A stretch of DNA of 64,000 nt from Luidia sarsii (Eukaryota > Echinodermata > Asteroidea > Paxillosida > Luidiidae), in NCBI GenBank assembly GCA_949987565.1, contig OX465110.1:8362018-8426017 (forward strand). Direction: 5' to 3'. The number at the start of each line of letters is the position of its first letter. Positions within the stretch are counted from its first letter, which is position 1. Below the pieces are notes generated by a model, which was given only the letters and a program-made list of their open reading frames with translations, was not told the origin of the DNA and did not search any database. Shown here in pieces: positions 30,985 through 45,259 of the stretch. The translations under genes were made by a program, and so were the position numbers.

Positions 30985-32765
30985 AGCTGTTTAAACAGCA
31001 AAAAAAATCAAAGTTTCCGAGACAAGAAGTTATGCGGTGTAAGACCAAGCTTTCAGATCCCCGGGACCTCCAGGGTCGTCCCGTGTGCACGGATCTATTA
31101 GAGCTCATATGGCCTCGGCACCGGTCCACCGCATTTCCTTCCCTGCCCCCATCCATATAGGCCCGTAGACCCTGCGCCATGTGAGGGAGGAAACACAGCG
31201 GCCCCTAGACCTTGGCCGCCGAGTCGACCAAATGCTTGTGTCCCTTTACGAAGGCGCGAACCTGGATTATGAGAACAGTCCCAGCATCACAGCGGCACAT
31301 CTAGATGCGCCACATGCGACGTTGGTGTTTGCGAGAGATTTTTAAACACCTTATACTATACACTATCGTGCTGAGAAAAAAAAAGTGAAAAATACCCCCG
31401 GGATCGAACCACTAACCTACACGTTAGCAGTCGAGCGTCTTTCGCACAAGGCCACTTGTGTTACGCAACAATTACAGAGATCTTACACGTTAATAGGTGC
31501 ACCAGATTGAAATTAGAGGGCATGGCCGTTGGCGGCGGGCTTTTGGATTTCTTCGCGAGTGATGGGTGCAGAACACTAAATAGAGCTCCCATTGAATACT
31601 GTACAAAAACACTCACTTTCAAAGCCAATTATCCCATGCCCAAAAGTCTCTCAGTTCTTGTAGCTATACTTAAAATTGTAGTTTGGACCTTCATCTCTCA
31701 GATTCTTTTCAATTTTAGTGCCCTTAGCCGATTAGATTTTTTGCTAATTACCCCCAGAAAAAAACACCCCCAAAATGTCTAGTCGTCCAAGCCGAATTTC
31801 TGCAAGGATTTTGAGATGGATCCCTCTCTTCCGCTGCCAAATAGGGCCACATTTAAAGCCAGATATGGTCCAAATTTTATACCAAATTGAAGAGTGAACC
31901 CCCAGGTTGTCTTAAGCTTCACTTGTTCTACAATGTATCAGTTAATTAGCCTCCAAAGACCCCTTATTAAAAAAAAGTTGTGGGTACACACTTTATGATA
32001 ATCAGCTCGGCGGAGCCATCTTGGATGGATGTTGTGTAGGGGATTTAAATTGAAAAAAAATCTGCATCCACTTTGTGCGATCACAGAGCTGCTGTAGCCA
32101 GGTTTACAAAGTTGTGTTTGCATAACGAATGGAAGAAACTTAGCCTATTATATGGCGGTTAATGGTTGAAATAATTGCTTCTGACTGGCGCCCCAACCCC
32201 GGCAAGGACTGGGTGCAGGCTGGATAACTCAGATGGTATAGGAGCGCTGGCTTCGCAAATCCAGAGGTCTCGGGTTCCAATCCTGCTCCGATCAATTTGT
32301 TTCCTTTGCCTCATCATTTCCATAACTATTACAATATGGCTCTGAAAGGTTTAGAACAGAGGTTTTCAGTATGTATTAAAAAGATGACGTGCATTAAAAC
32401 GACGTATGTACAAAGTCTATGGGACAATATTAAAAAAATCCACAATAATTAGAAACAAAAGTGGATTGGTTCCAATCTTTATATTTTAAGTGCGCGGCTA
32501 AATAACTAACTGCCCACCAAGTTTCAAGGTCATTGACCAATGGCTAATATATTTTTATGACGTCGTGATTGCGTCATGTCATTTTGGCCCCAGAAGGTGT
32601 TCCTAAATCATATCCCCAATATATATTAATCCCCAATATATATTAATAATAATATATAACATATAATATAAAAATCTCGCTCCGTTAGCCGAATATCGTC
32701 AAGATGCCTTTTCCATTGTGACGGAAAAGCCAACGAATAGAAGAAAAAGAAATAACGAAAACAAG
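30985..32765. repeat. Satellite monomer U14
   Basis: This 1,781-bp monomer has a palindrome whose last base is changed (ending AGCA). It shares AGTTTCCGAG with U13, has GATGGATCCCTC (about 31815) and ends with the ATTGTGACGG loop variant also found at the end of U16. The tRNA-like segment starts at 32218. Confidence 0.95.
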
Positions 32766-34547
32766 AGCTGTTTAAACAGCTAAAAAAAATCAAAGTTTGC
32801 GAGACAAGAAGTTATTCGGTGTAAGACCAAGCTTTCAGAACCCCGGGACCTCCAGGGTCGTCCCGTGTGCACGGATCTATTAGAGCTCATATGGCCTCGG
32901 CACCGGTCCACCGCATTTCCTTCCCTGCCCCCATCCATATAGGCCCGTAGACCCTGCGCCATGTGAGGGAGGAAACACAGCTGCCCCTAGACCTTGGCCG
33001 CCGAGTCGACCAAATGCTTGTGTCCCTTTACGAAGGCGCGAACCTGGATTATGAGAACAGTCCCAGCATCACAGCGGCACATCTAGATGCGCCACATGCG
33101 ACGTTGGTGTTTGCGAGAGATTTTTAAACACCTTATACTATACACTATCGTGCTGTGAAAAAAAAAGTGAAAAATACCCCCGGGATTGAACCACTAACCA
33201 ACACGTTAGCAGTCGAGCGTCTTTCGCACAAGGCCACTTGTGTTACGCAACAATTACAGAGATCTTACACGTTAATAGGTGCACCAGATTGAAATTAGAG
33301 GGCATGGCCGTTGGCGGCGGGCTTTTGGATTTCTTCGCGAGTGATGGGTGCAGAACACTAAATAGAGCTCCCATTGAATACTGTACAAAAACACTCACTT
33401 TCAAAGCCAATTATCCCATGCCCAAAAGTCTCTCAGTTCTTGTAGCTATACTTAAAATTGTAGTTTGGACCTTCATCTCTCAGATTCTTTTCAATTTTAG
33501 TGCCCTTAGCCGATTAGATTTTTTGCTAATTACCCCCAGAAAAAAACACCCCCAAAATGTCTAGTCGTCCAAGCCGAATTTCTGCAAGGATTTTGAGATG
33601 GACCCCTCTCTTCCGCTGCCAAATAGGGCCACATTTAATGCCAGATATGGTCCAAATTTTATACCAAATTGAAGAGTGAACCCCCAGGTTGTCTTAAGCT
33701 TCACTTGTTCTACAATGTATCAGTTAATTAGCCTCCAAAGACCCCTTATTAAAAAAAAGTTGTGGGTTCACACTTTATGATAATCAGCTCGGCGGAGCCA
33801 TCTTGGATGGATGTTGTGTAGGGGATTTAAATTGAAAAAAAATCTGCATCCACTTTGTGCTATCACAGAGCTGCTGTAGCCAGGTTTACAAAGTTGTCTT
33901 TGCATAACGAATGGAAGAAACTTAGCCTATTATATGGCGGTTAATGGTTGAAATAATTGCTTCTGACTGGCGCCCCAACCCCGGCAAGGACTGGGTGCAG
34001 GCTGGATAACTCAGATGGTATAGGAGCGCTGGCTTCGCAAATCCAGAGGTCTCGGGTTCCAATCCTGCTCCGATCAATTTGTTTCCTTTGCCTCATCATT
34101 TCCATAACTATTACAATATGGCTCTGAAAGGTTTAGAACAGAGGTTTTCAGTATGTATTAAAAAGATGACGTGCATTAAAACGACGTATGTACAAAGTCT
34201 ATGGGACAATATTAAAAAAATCCACAATAATTAGAAACAAAAGTGGATTGGTTCCAATCTTTATATTTTAAGTGCGCGGCTAAATAACTAACTGCCCACC
34301 AAGTTTCAAGGTCATTGACCAATGGCTAATATATTTTTATGACGTCGTGATTGCGTCATGTCATTTTGGCCTCAGAAGGTGTTCCTAAATCATATCCCCA
34401 ATATATATTAATCCCCAATATATATTAATAATAATATATAACATATAATATAAAAATCTCGCTCCGTTAGCCGAATATCGTCAAGATGCCTTTTCCATTG
34501 AGACGGAAAAGCCAACGAATAGAAGAAAAAGAAATAACGAAAACAAG
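32766..34547. repeat. Satellite monomer U15
   Basis: This 1,782-bp monomer shares many variants with U17, 3,565 bp away: GTTATTCGGTG, TTTCAGAACCCC, CACAGCTGCCCC, AACCAACACG, TTTAATGCC, GGGTTCACAC, GTGCTATCAC and GTTGTCTTTGC. It differs from U17 at GGGATTGAACC (about 33182). The tRNA-like segment starts at 34000. Confidence 0.95.
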
Positions 34548-36330
34548 AGCTGTTTAAACAGCTAAAAAAAATCAAAGTTTTCGAGACAAGAAGTTATGCG
34601 GTGTAAGACCAAGCTTTCAGATCCCCGGGACCTCCAGGGTCGTCCCGTGTGCACGGATCTATTAGAGCTCATATGGCCTCGGCACCGGTCCACCGCATTT
34701 CCTTCCCTGCCCCCATCCATATAGGCCCGTAGACCCTGCGCCATGTGAGGGAGGAAACACAGCGGCCCCTAGACCTTGGCCGCCGAGTCGACCAAATGCT
34801 TGTGTCCCTTTACGAAGGCGCGAACCTGGATTATGAGAACAGTCCCAGCATCACAGCGGCACATCTAGATGCGCCACATGCGACGTTGGTGTTTGCGAGA
34901 GATTTTTAAACACCTTATACTATACACTATCGTGCTGAGAAAAAAAAAAGTGAAAAATACCCCCGGGATCGAACCACTAACCTACACGTTAGCAGTCGAG
35001 CGTCTTTCGCACAAGGCCACTTGTGTTACGCAACAATTACAGAGATCTTACACCATAATAGGTGCACCAGATTGAAATTAGAGGGCATGGCCGTTGGCGG
35101 CGGGCTTTTGGATTTCTTCGCGAGTGATGGGTGCAGAACACTAAATAGAGCTCCCATTGAATACTGTACAAAAACACTCACTTTCAAAGCCAATTATCCC
35201 ATGCCCAAAAGTCTCTCAGTTCTTGTAGCTATACTTAAAATTGTAGTTTGGACCTTCATCTCTCAGATTCTTTTCAATTTTTGTGCCCTTAGCCGATTAG
35301 ATTTTTTGCTAATTACCCCCAGAAAAAAACACCCCCAAAATGTCTAGTCGTCCAAGCCGAATTTCTGCAAGGATTTTGAGATGGATCCCTCTCTTCCGCT
35401 GCCAAATAGGGCCACATTTAAAGCCAGATATGGTCCAAATTTTATACCAAATTGAAGAGTGAACCCCCAGGTTGTCTTAAGCTTCACTTGTTCTACAATG
35501 TATCAGTTAATTAGCCTCCAAAGACCCCTTATTAAAAAAAAGTTGTGGGTACACACTTTATGATAATCAGCTCGGCGGAGCCATCTTGGATGGATGTTGT
35601 GTAGGGGATTTAAATTGAAAAAAAATCTGCATCCACTTTGTGCGATCACAGAGCTGCTGTAGCCAGGTTTACAAAGTTGTGTTTGCATAACGAATGGAAG
35701 AAACTTAGCCTATTATATGGCGGTTAATGGTTGAAATAATTGCTTCTGACTGGCGCCCCAACCCCGGCAAGGACTGGGTGCAGGCTGGATAACTCAGATG
35801 GTATAGGAGCGCTGGCTTCGCAAATCCAGAGGTCTCGGGTTCCAATCCTGCTCCGATCAATTTGTTTCCTTTGCCTCATCATTTCCATAACTATTACAAT
35901 ATGGCTCTGAAAGGTTTAGAACAGAGGTTTTCAGTATGTATTAAAAAGATGACGTGCATTAAAACGACGTATGTACAAAGTCTATGGGACAATATTAAAA
36001 AAATCCACAATAATTAGAAACAAAAGTGGATTGGTTCCAATCTTTATATTTTAAGTGCGCGGCTAAATAACTAACTGCCCACCAAGTTTCAAGGTCATTG
36101 ACCAATGGCTAATATATTTTTATGACGTCGTGATTGCGTCATGTCATTTTGGCCCCAGAAGGTGTTCCTAAATCATATCCCCAATATATATTAATCCCCA
36201 ATATATATTAATAATAATATATAACATATAATATAAAAATCTCGCTCCGTTAGCCGAATATCGTCAAGATGCCTTTTCCATTGTGACGGAAAAGCCAACG
36301 AATAGAAGAAAAAGAAATAACGAAAACAAG
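34548..36330. repeat. Satellite monomer U16
   Basis: This 1,783-bp monomer has AGTTTTCGAG and TTACACCATAATAGG near its head, both shared with U18 and U23. Its own variants include TTTTTGTGCCC (about 35280) and GATGGATCCCTC. The tRNA-like segment starts at 35783. Confidence 0.95.
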
Positions 36331-38112
36331 AGCTGTTTAAACAGCTAAAAAAAATCAAAGTTTGCGAGACAAGAAGTTATTCGGTGTAAGACCAAGCTTT
36401 CAGAACCCCGGGACCTCCAGGGTCGTCCCGTGTGCACGGATCTATTAGAGCTCATATGGCCTCGGCACCGGTCCACCGCATTTCCTTCCCTGCCCCCATC
36501 CATATAGGCCCGTAGACCCTGCGCCATGTGAGGGAGGAAACACAGCTGCCCCTAGACCTTGGCCGCCGAGTCGACCAAATGCTTGTGTCCCTTTACGAAG
36601 GCGCGAACCTGGATTATGAGAACAGTCCCAGCATCACAGCGGCACATCTAGATGCGCCACATGCGACGTTGGTGTTTGCGAGAGATTTTTAAACACCTTA
36701 TACTATACACTATCGTGCTGTGAAAAAAAAAGTGAAAAATACCCCCGGGATCGAACCACTAACCAACACGTTAGCAGTCGAGCGTCTTTCGCACAAGGCC
36801 ACTTGTGTTACGCAACAATTACAGAGATCTTACACGTTAATAGGTGCACCAGATTGAAATTAGAGGGCATGGCCGTTGGCGGCGGGCTTTTGGATTTCTT
36901 CGCGAGTGATGGGTGCAGAACACTAAATAGAGCTCCCATTGAATACTGTACAAAAACACTCACTTTCAAAGCCAATTATCCCATGCCCAAAAGTCTCTCA
37001 GTTCTTGTAGCTATACTTAAAATTGTAGTTTGGACCTTCATCTCTCAGATTCTTTTCAATTTTAGTGCCCTTAGCCGATTAGATTTTTTGCTAATTACCC
37101 CCAGAAAAAAACACCCCCAAAATGTCTAGTCGTCCAAGCCGAATTTCTGCAAGGATTTTGAGATGGACCCCTCTCTTCCGCTGCCAAATAGGGCCACATT
37201 TAATGCCAGATATGGTCCAAATTTTATACCAAATTGAAGAGTGAACCCCCAGGTTGTCTTAAGCTTCACTTGTTCTACAATGTATCAGTTAATTAGCCTC
37301 CAAAGACCCCTTATTAAAAAAAAGTTGTGGGTTCACACTTTATGATAATCAGCTCGGCGGAGCCATCTTGGATGGATGTTGTGTAGGGGATTTAAATTGA
37401 AAAAAAATCTGCATCCACTTTGTGCTATCACAGAGCTGCTGTAGCCAGGTTTACAAAGTTGTCTTTGCATAACGAATGGAAGAAACTTAGCCTATTATAT
37501 GGCGGTTAATGGTTGAAATAATTGCTTCTGACTGGCGCCCCAACCCCGGCAAGGACTGGGTGCAGGCTGGATAACTCAGATGGTATAGGAGCGCTGGCTT
37601 CGCAAATCCAGAGGTCTCGGGTTCCAATCCTGCTCCGATCAATTTGTTTCCTTTGCCTCATCATTTCCATAACTATTACAATATGGCTCTGAAAGGTTTA
37701 GAACAGAGGTTTTCAGTATGTATTAAAAAGATGACGTGCATTAAAACGACGTATGTACAAAGTCTATGGGACAATATTAAAAAAATCCACAATAATTAGA
37801 AACAAAAGTGGATTGGTTCCAATCTTTATATTTTAAGTGCGCGGCTAAATAACTAACTGCCCACCAAGTTTCAAGGTCATTGACCAATGGCTAATATATT
37901 TTTATGACGTCGTGATTGCGTCATGTCATTTTGGCCTCAGAAGGTGTTCCTAAATCATATCCCCAATATATATTAATCCCCAATATATATTAATAATAAT
38001 ATATAACATATAATATAAAAATCTCGCTCCGTTAGCCGAATATCGTCAAGATGCCTTTTCCATTGAGACGGAAAAGCCAACGAATAGAAGAAAAAGAAAT
38101 AACGAAAACAAG
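36331..38112. repeat. Satellite monomer U17 (twin of U15)
   Basis: This 1,782-bp monomer repeats the unusual variant set of U15, including CAGCTGCCCC, GGGTTCACAC and GTTGTCTTTGC, and has the normal GGGATCGAACC. With U18 it forms the second copy of a dimer whose first copy is U15-U16. The tRNA-like segment starts at 37565. Confidence 0.95.
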
Positions 38113-39899
38113 AGCTGTTTAAACAGCTAAAAAAAATCAAAGTTTTCGAGACAAGAAGTTATGCGGTGTAAGACCAAGCTTTCAGATCCCCGGGACCTCC
38201 AGGGTCGTCCCGTGTGCACGGATCTATTAGAGCTCATATGGCCTCGGCACCGGTCCACCGCATTTCCTTCCCTGCCCCCATCCATATAGGCCCGTAGACC
38301 CTGCGCCATGTGAGGGAGGAAACACAGCGGCCCCTAGACCTTGGCCGCCGAGTCGACCAAATGCTTGTGTCCCTTTACGAAGGCGCGAACCTGGATTATG
38401 AGAACAGTCCCAGCATCACAGCGGCACATCTAGATGCGCCACATGCGACGTTGGTGTTTGCGAGAGATTTTTAAACACCTTATACTATACACTATCGTGC
38501 TGAGAAAAAAAAAAGTGAAAAATACCCCCGGGATCGAACCACTAACCTACACGTTAGCAGTCGAGCGTCTTTCGCACAAGGCCACTTGTGTTACGCAACA
38601 ATTACAGAGATCTTACACCATAATAGGTGCACCAGATTGAAATTAGAGGGCATGGCCGTTGGCGGCGGGCTTTTGGATTTCTTCGCGAGTGATGGGTGCA
38701 GAACACTAAATAGAGCTCCCATTGAATACTGTACAAAAACACTCACTTTCAAAGCCAAATATCCCATGCCCAAAAGTCTCTCAGTTCTTGTAGCTATACT
38801 TAAAATTGTAGTTTGGACCTTCATCTCTCAGATTCTTTTCAATTTTAGTGCCCTTAGCCGATTAGATATTTTGCTAATTACCCCCAGAAAAAACACCCCC
38901 AAAATGTCTAGTCGTCCAAGCCGAATTTCTGCAAGGATTTTGAGATGGACCCCTCTCTTCCGCTGCCAAATAGGGCCACATTTAAAGCCAGATATGGTCC
39001 AAATTTTATACCAAATTGAAGAGTGAACCCCCAGGTTGTCTTAAGCTTCACTTGTTCTACAATGTATCAGTTAATTAGCCTCCAAAGACCCCTTATTAAA
39101 AAAAAGTTGTGGGTACACACTTTATGATAATCAGCTCGGCGGAGCCATCTTGGATGGATGTTGTGTAGGGGATTTAAATTGAAAAAAAATCTGCATCCAC
39201 TTTGTGCGATCACAGAGCTGCTGTAGCCAGGTTTACAAAGTTGTGTTTGCATAACGAATGGAAGAAACTTAGCCTATTATATGGCGGTTAATGGTTGAAA
39301 TAATTGCTTCTGACTGGCGCCCCAACCCCGGCAAGGACTGGGTGCAGGCTGGATAACTCAGATGGTATAGGAGCGTTGGCTTCGCAAATCCAGAGGTCTC
39401 GGGTTCCAATCCTGCTCCGATCAATTTGTTTCCTTTGCCTCATCATTTCCATAACTATTACAATATGGCTCTGAAAGGTTTAGAACAGAGGTTTTCAGTA
39501 TGTATTTAAAAGATGACGTGCATTAAAACGACGTATGTACAAAGTCTATGGGACAATATTAAAAAAATCCACAATAATTAGAAACAAAAGTGGATTGGTT
39601 CCAATCTTTATATTTTAAGTGCGCGGCTAAATAACTAACTGCCCACCAAGTTTCAAGGTCATTGACCAATGGCTAATATATTTTTATGACGTCGTGATTG
39701 CGTCATGTCATTTTGGCCCCAGAAGGTGTTCCTAAATCATATCCCCAATATATATTATATTAATCCCCAATATATATTAATAATAATATATAACATATAA
39801 TATAAAAATCTCGCTCCGTTAGCCGAATATCGTCAAGATGCCTTTTCCATTGAGACGGAAAAGCCAATGAATAGAAGAAAAAGAAATAACGAAAACAAG
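38113..39899. repeat. Satellite monomer U18, first unit of five-monomer block A
   Basis: This 1,787-bp monomer has a head matching U16. It then has AAATATCCCATG, AGATATTTTGC, one A fewer in AGAAAAAACACC (fusing small ORFs), GAGCGTTGGC (about 39373), the 5-bp AT insertion and GCCAATGAATAG. The same set recurs in U23 at an offset of 8,929. The tRNA-like segment starts at 39347. Confidence 0.95.
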
Positions 39900-41685
39900 A
39901 GCTGTTTAAACAGCTAAAAAAAATCAAAGTTTGCGAGACAAGAAGTTATGCGGTGTAAGACCAAGCTTTCAGATCCCCGGGACCTCCAGGGTCGTCCCGT
40001 GTGCACGGATCTATTAGAGCTCATATGGCCTCGGCACCGGTCCACCGCATTTCCTTCCCTGCCCCCATCCATATAGGCCCGTAGACCCTGCGCCATGTGA
40101 GGGAGGAAACACAGCGGCCCCTAGACCTTGGCCGCCGAGTCGACCAAATGCTTGTGTCCCTTTACGAAGGCGCGAACCTGGATTATGAGAACAGTCCCAG
40201 CATCACAGCGGCACATCTAGATGCGCCACATGCGACGTTGGTGTTTGCGAGAGATTTTTAAACACCTTATACTATACACTATCGTGCTGAGAAAAAAAAG
40301 TGAAAAATACCCCCGGGATCGAACCACTAACCTACACGTTAGCAGTCGAGCGTCTTTCGCACAAGGCCACTTGTGTTACGCAACAATTACAGAGATCTTA
40401 CACGTTAATAGGTGCACCAGATTGAAATTAGAGGGCATGGCCGTTGGCGGCGGGCTTTTGGATTTCTTCGCGAGTGATGGGTGCAGAACACTAAATAGAG
40501 CTCCCATTGAATACTGTACAAAAACACTCACTTTCAAAGCCAATTATCCCATGCCCAAAAGTCTCTCAGTTCTTGTAGCTATACTTAAAATTGTAGTTTG
40601 GACCTTCATCTCTCAGATTCTTTTCAATTTTAGTGCCCTTAGCCGATTAGATATTTTGCTAATTACCCCCAGAAAAAAACACCCCTAAAATGTCTAGTCG
40701 TCCAAGCCGAATTTCTGCAAGGATTTTGAGATGGACCCCTCTCTTCCGCTGCCAAATAGGGCCACATTTAAAGCCAGATATGGTCCAAATTTTATACCAA
40801 ATTGAAGAGTGAACCCCCAGGTTGTCTTAAGCTTCACTTGTTCTACAATGTATCAGTTAATTAGCCTCCAAAGACCCCTTATTAAAAAAAAGTTGTGGGT
40901 ACACACTTTATGATAATCAGCTCGGCGGAGCCATCTTGGATGGATGTTGTGTAGGGGATTTAAATTGAAAAAAAATCTGCATCCACTTTGTGCGATCACA
41001 GAGCTGCTGTAGCCAGGTTTACAAAGTTGTGTTTGCATAACGAATGGAAGAAACTTAGCCTATTATATGGCGGTTAATGGTTGAAATAATTGCTTCTGAC
41101 TGGCGCCCCAACCCCGGCAAGGACTGGGTGCAGGCTGGATAACTCAGATGGTATAGGAGCGCTGGCTTCGCAAATCCAGAGGTCTCGGGTTCCAATCCTG
41201 CTCCGATCAATTTGTTTCCTTTGCCTCATCATTTCCATAACTATTACAATATGGCTCTGAAAGGTTTAGAACAGAGGTTTTCAGTATGTATTTAAAAGAT
41301 GACGTGCATTAAAACGACGTATGTACAAAGTCTAGGGGACAATATTAAAAAAATCCACAATAATTAGAAACAAAAGTGGATTGGTTCCAATCTTTATATT
41401 TTAAGTGCGCGGCTAAATAACTAACTGCCCACCAAGTTTCAAGGTCATTGACCAATGGCTAATATATTTTTATGACGTCGTGATTGCGTCATGTCATTTT
41501 GGCCCCAGAAGGTGTTCCTAAATCATATCCCCAATATATATTATATTAATCCCCAATATATATTAATAATAATATATAACATATAATATAAAAATCTCGC
41601 TCCGTTAGCCGAATATCGTCAAGATGCCTTTTCCATTGAGACGGAAAAGCCAATGAATAGAAGAAAAAGAAATAACGAAAACAAG
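39900..41685. repeat. Satellite monomer U19 (block A)
   Basis: This 1,786-bp monomer has one A fewer in the minus-strand T-run. CACCCCTAAAATG (about 40681) and TCTAGGGGAC (about 41333) are shared with U24. The tRNA-like segment starts at 41133. Confidence 0.95.
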
Positions 41686-43472
41686 AGCTGTTTAAACAGC
41701 TAAAAAAAATCAAAGTTTGCGAGACAAGAAGTTATGCGGTGTAAGACCAAGCTTTCAGATCCCCGGGACCTCCAGGGTCGTCCCGTGTGCACGGATCTAT
41801 TAGAGCTCATATGGCCTCGGCACCGGTCCACCGCATTTCCTTCCCTGCCCCCATCCATATAGGCCCGTAGACCCTGCGCCATGTGAGGGAGGAAACACAG
41901 CGGCCCCTAGACCTTGGCCGCCGAGTCGACCAAATGCTTGTGTCCCTTTACGAAGGCGCGAACCTGGATTATGAGAACAGTCCCAGCATCACAGCGGCAC
42001 ATCTAGATGCGCCACATGCGACGTTGGTGTTTGCGAGAGATTTTTAAACACCTTATACTATACACTATCGTGCTGAGAAAAAAAAAGTGAAAAATACCCC
42101 CGGGATCGAACCACTAACCTACACGTTAGCAGTCGAGCGTCTTTCGCACAAGGCCACTTGTGTTATGCAACAATTACAGAGATCTTACACGTTAATAGGT
42201 GCACCAGATTGAAATTAGAGGGCATGGCCGTTGGCGGCGGGCTTTTGGATTTCTTCGCGAGTGATGGGTGCAGAACACTAAATAGAGCTCCCATTGAATA
42301 CTGTACAAAAACACGCACTTTCAAAGCCAATTATCCCATGCCCAAAAGTCTCTCAGTTCTTGTAGCTATACTTAAAATTGTAGTTTGGACCTTCATCTCT
42401 CAGATTCTTTTCAATTTTAGTGCCCTTAGCCGATTAGATTTTTTGCTAATTACCCCCAGAAAAAAACACCCCCAAAATGTCTAGTCGTCCAAGCCGAATT
42501 TCTGCAAGGATTTTGAGATGGACCCCTCTCTTCCGCTGCCAAATAGGGCCACATTTAAAGCCAGATATGGTCCAAATTTTATACCAAATTGAAGAGTGAA
42601 CCCCCAGGTTGTCTTAAGCTTCACTTGTTCTACAATGTATCAGTTAATTAGCCTCCAAAGACCCCTTATTAAAAAAAAGTTGTGGGTACACACTTTATGA
42701 TAATCAGCTCGGCGGAGCCATCTTGGATGGATGTTGTGTAGGGGATTTAAATTGAAAAAAAATCTGCATCCACTTTGTGCGATCACAGAGCTGCTGTAGC
42801 CAGGTTTACAAAGTTGTGTTTGCATAACGAATGGAAGAAACTTAGCCTATTATATGGCGGTTAATGGTTGAAATAATTGCTTCTGACTGGCGCCCCAACC
42901 CCGGCAAGGACTGGGTGCAGGCTGGATAACTCAGATGGTATAGGAGCGCTGGCTTCGCAAATCCAGAGGTCTCGGGTTCCAATCCTGCTCCGATCAATTT
43001 GTTTCCTTTGCCTCATCATTTCCATAACTATTACAATATGGCTCTGGAAGGTTTAGAACAGAGGTTTTCAGTATGTATTTAAAAGATGACGTGCATTAAA
43101 ACGACGTATGTACAAAGTCTATGGGACAATATTAAAAAAATCCACAATAATTAGAAACAAAAGTGGATTGGTTCCAATCTTTATATTTTAAGTGCGCGGC
43201 TAAATAACTAACTGCCCACCAAGTTTCAAGGTCATTGACCAATGGCTAATATATTTTTATGACGTCGTGATTGCGTCATGTCATTTTGGCCCCAGAAGGT
43301 GTTCCTAAATCATATCCCCAATATATATTATATTAATCCCCAATATATATTAATAATAATATATAACATATAATATAAAAATCTCGCTCCGTTAGCCGAA
43401 TATCGTCAAGATGCCTTTTCCATTGAGACGGAAAAGCCAATGAATAGAAGAAAAAGAAATAACGAAAACAAG
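41686..43472. repeat. Satellite monomer U20 (block A)
   Basis: This 1,787-bp monomer has GTGTTATGCAAC, ACACGCACTTTC and CTCTGGAAGG. Its counterpart U25 shares the last two but has GTTACGCAAC and AGATATTTTG, so the blocks have exchanged sequence since duplicating. The tRNA-like segment starts at 42920. Confidence 0.95.
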
Positions 43473-45259
43473 AGCTGTTTAAACAGCTAAAAAAAATCAA
43501 AGTTTGCGAGACAAGAAGTTATGCGGTGTAAGACCAAGCTTTCAGATCCCCGGGACCTCCAGGGTCGTCCCGTGTGCACGGATCTATTAGAGATCATATG
43601 GCCTCGGCACCGGTCCACCGCATTTCCTTCCCTGCCCCCATCCATATAGGCCCGTAGACCCTGCGCCATGTGAGGGAGGAAACACAGCGGCCCCTAGACC
43701 TTGGCCGCCGAGTCGACCAAATGCTTGTGTCCCTTTACGAAGGCGCGAACCTGGATTATGAGAACAGTCCCAGCATCACAGCGGCACATCTAGATGCGCC
43801 ACATGCGACGTTGGTGTTTGCGAGAGATTTTTAAACACCTTATACTATACACTATCGTGCTGAGAAAAAAAAAGTGAAAAATACCCCCGGGATCGAACCA
43901 CTAACCTACACGTTAGCAGTCGAGCGTCTTTCGCACAAGGCCACTTGTGTTATGCAACAATTACAGAGATCTTACACGTTAATAGGTGCACCAGATTGAA
44001 ATTAGAGGGCATGGCCGTTGGCGGCGGGCTTTTGGATTTCTTCGCGAGTGATGGGTGCAGAACACTAAATAGAGCTCCCATTGAATACTGTACAAAAACA
44101 CGCACTTTCAAAGCCAATTATCCCATGCCCAAAAGTCTCTCAGTTCTTGTAGCTATACTTAAAATTGTAGTTTGGACCTTCATCTCTCAGATTCTTTTCA
44201 ATTTTAGTGCCCTTAGCCGATTAGATTTTTTGCTAATTACCCCCAGAAAAAAACACCCCCAAAATGTCTAGTCGTCAAAGCCGAATTTCTGCAAGGATTT
44301 TGAGATGGACCCCTCTCTTCCGCTGCCAAATAGGGCCACATTTAAAGCCAGATATGGTCCAAATTTTATACCAAATTGAAGAGTGAACCCCCAGGTTGTC
44401 TTAAGCTTCACTTGTTCTACAATGTATCAGTTAATTAGCCTCCAAAGACCCCTTATTAAAAAAAAGTTGTGGGTACACACTTTATGATAATCAGCTCGGC
44501 GGAGCCATCTTGGATGGATGTTGTGTAGGGGATTTAAATTGAAAAAAAATCTGCATCCACTTTGTGCGATCACAGAGCTGCTGTAGCCAGGTTTACAAAG
44601 TTGTGTTTGCATAACGAATGGAAGAAACTTAGCCTATTATATGGCGGTTAATGGTTGAAATAATTGCTTCTGACTGGCGCCCCAACCCCGGCAAGGACTG
44701 GGTGCAGGCTGGATAACTCAGATGGTATAGGAGCGCTGGCTTCGCAAATCCAGAGGTCTCGGGTTCCAATCCTGCTCCGATCAATTTGTTTCCTTTGCCT
44801 CATCATTTCCATAACTATTACAATATGGCTCTGAAAGGTTTAGAACAGAGGTTTTCAGTATGTATTTAAAAGATGACGTGCATTAAAACGACGTATGTAC
44901 AAAGTCTAGGGGACAATATTAAAAAAATCCACAATAATTAGAAACAAAAGTGGATTGGTTCCAATCTTTATATTTTAAGTGCGCGGCTAAATAACTAACT
45001 GCCCACCAAGTTTCAAGGTCATTGACCAATGGCTAATATATTTTTATGACGTCGTGATTGCGTCATGTCATTTTGGCCCCAGAAGGTGTTCCTAAATCAT
45101 ATCCCCAATATATATTATATTAATCCCCAATATATATTAATAATAATATATAACATATAATATAAAAATCTCGCTCCGTTAGCCGAATATCGTCAAGATG
45201 CCTTTTCCATTGAGACGGAAAAGCCAATGAATAGAAGAAAAAGAAATAACGAAAACAAG
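43473..45259. repeat. Satellite monomer U21 (block A)
   Basis: This 1,787-bp monomer has TTAGAGATCATATGG in place of GAGCTCATATGG, TAGTCGTCAAAGCC (about 44272) and TCTAGGGGAC. All recur in U26. The tRNA-like segment starts at 44707. Confidence 0.95.
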
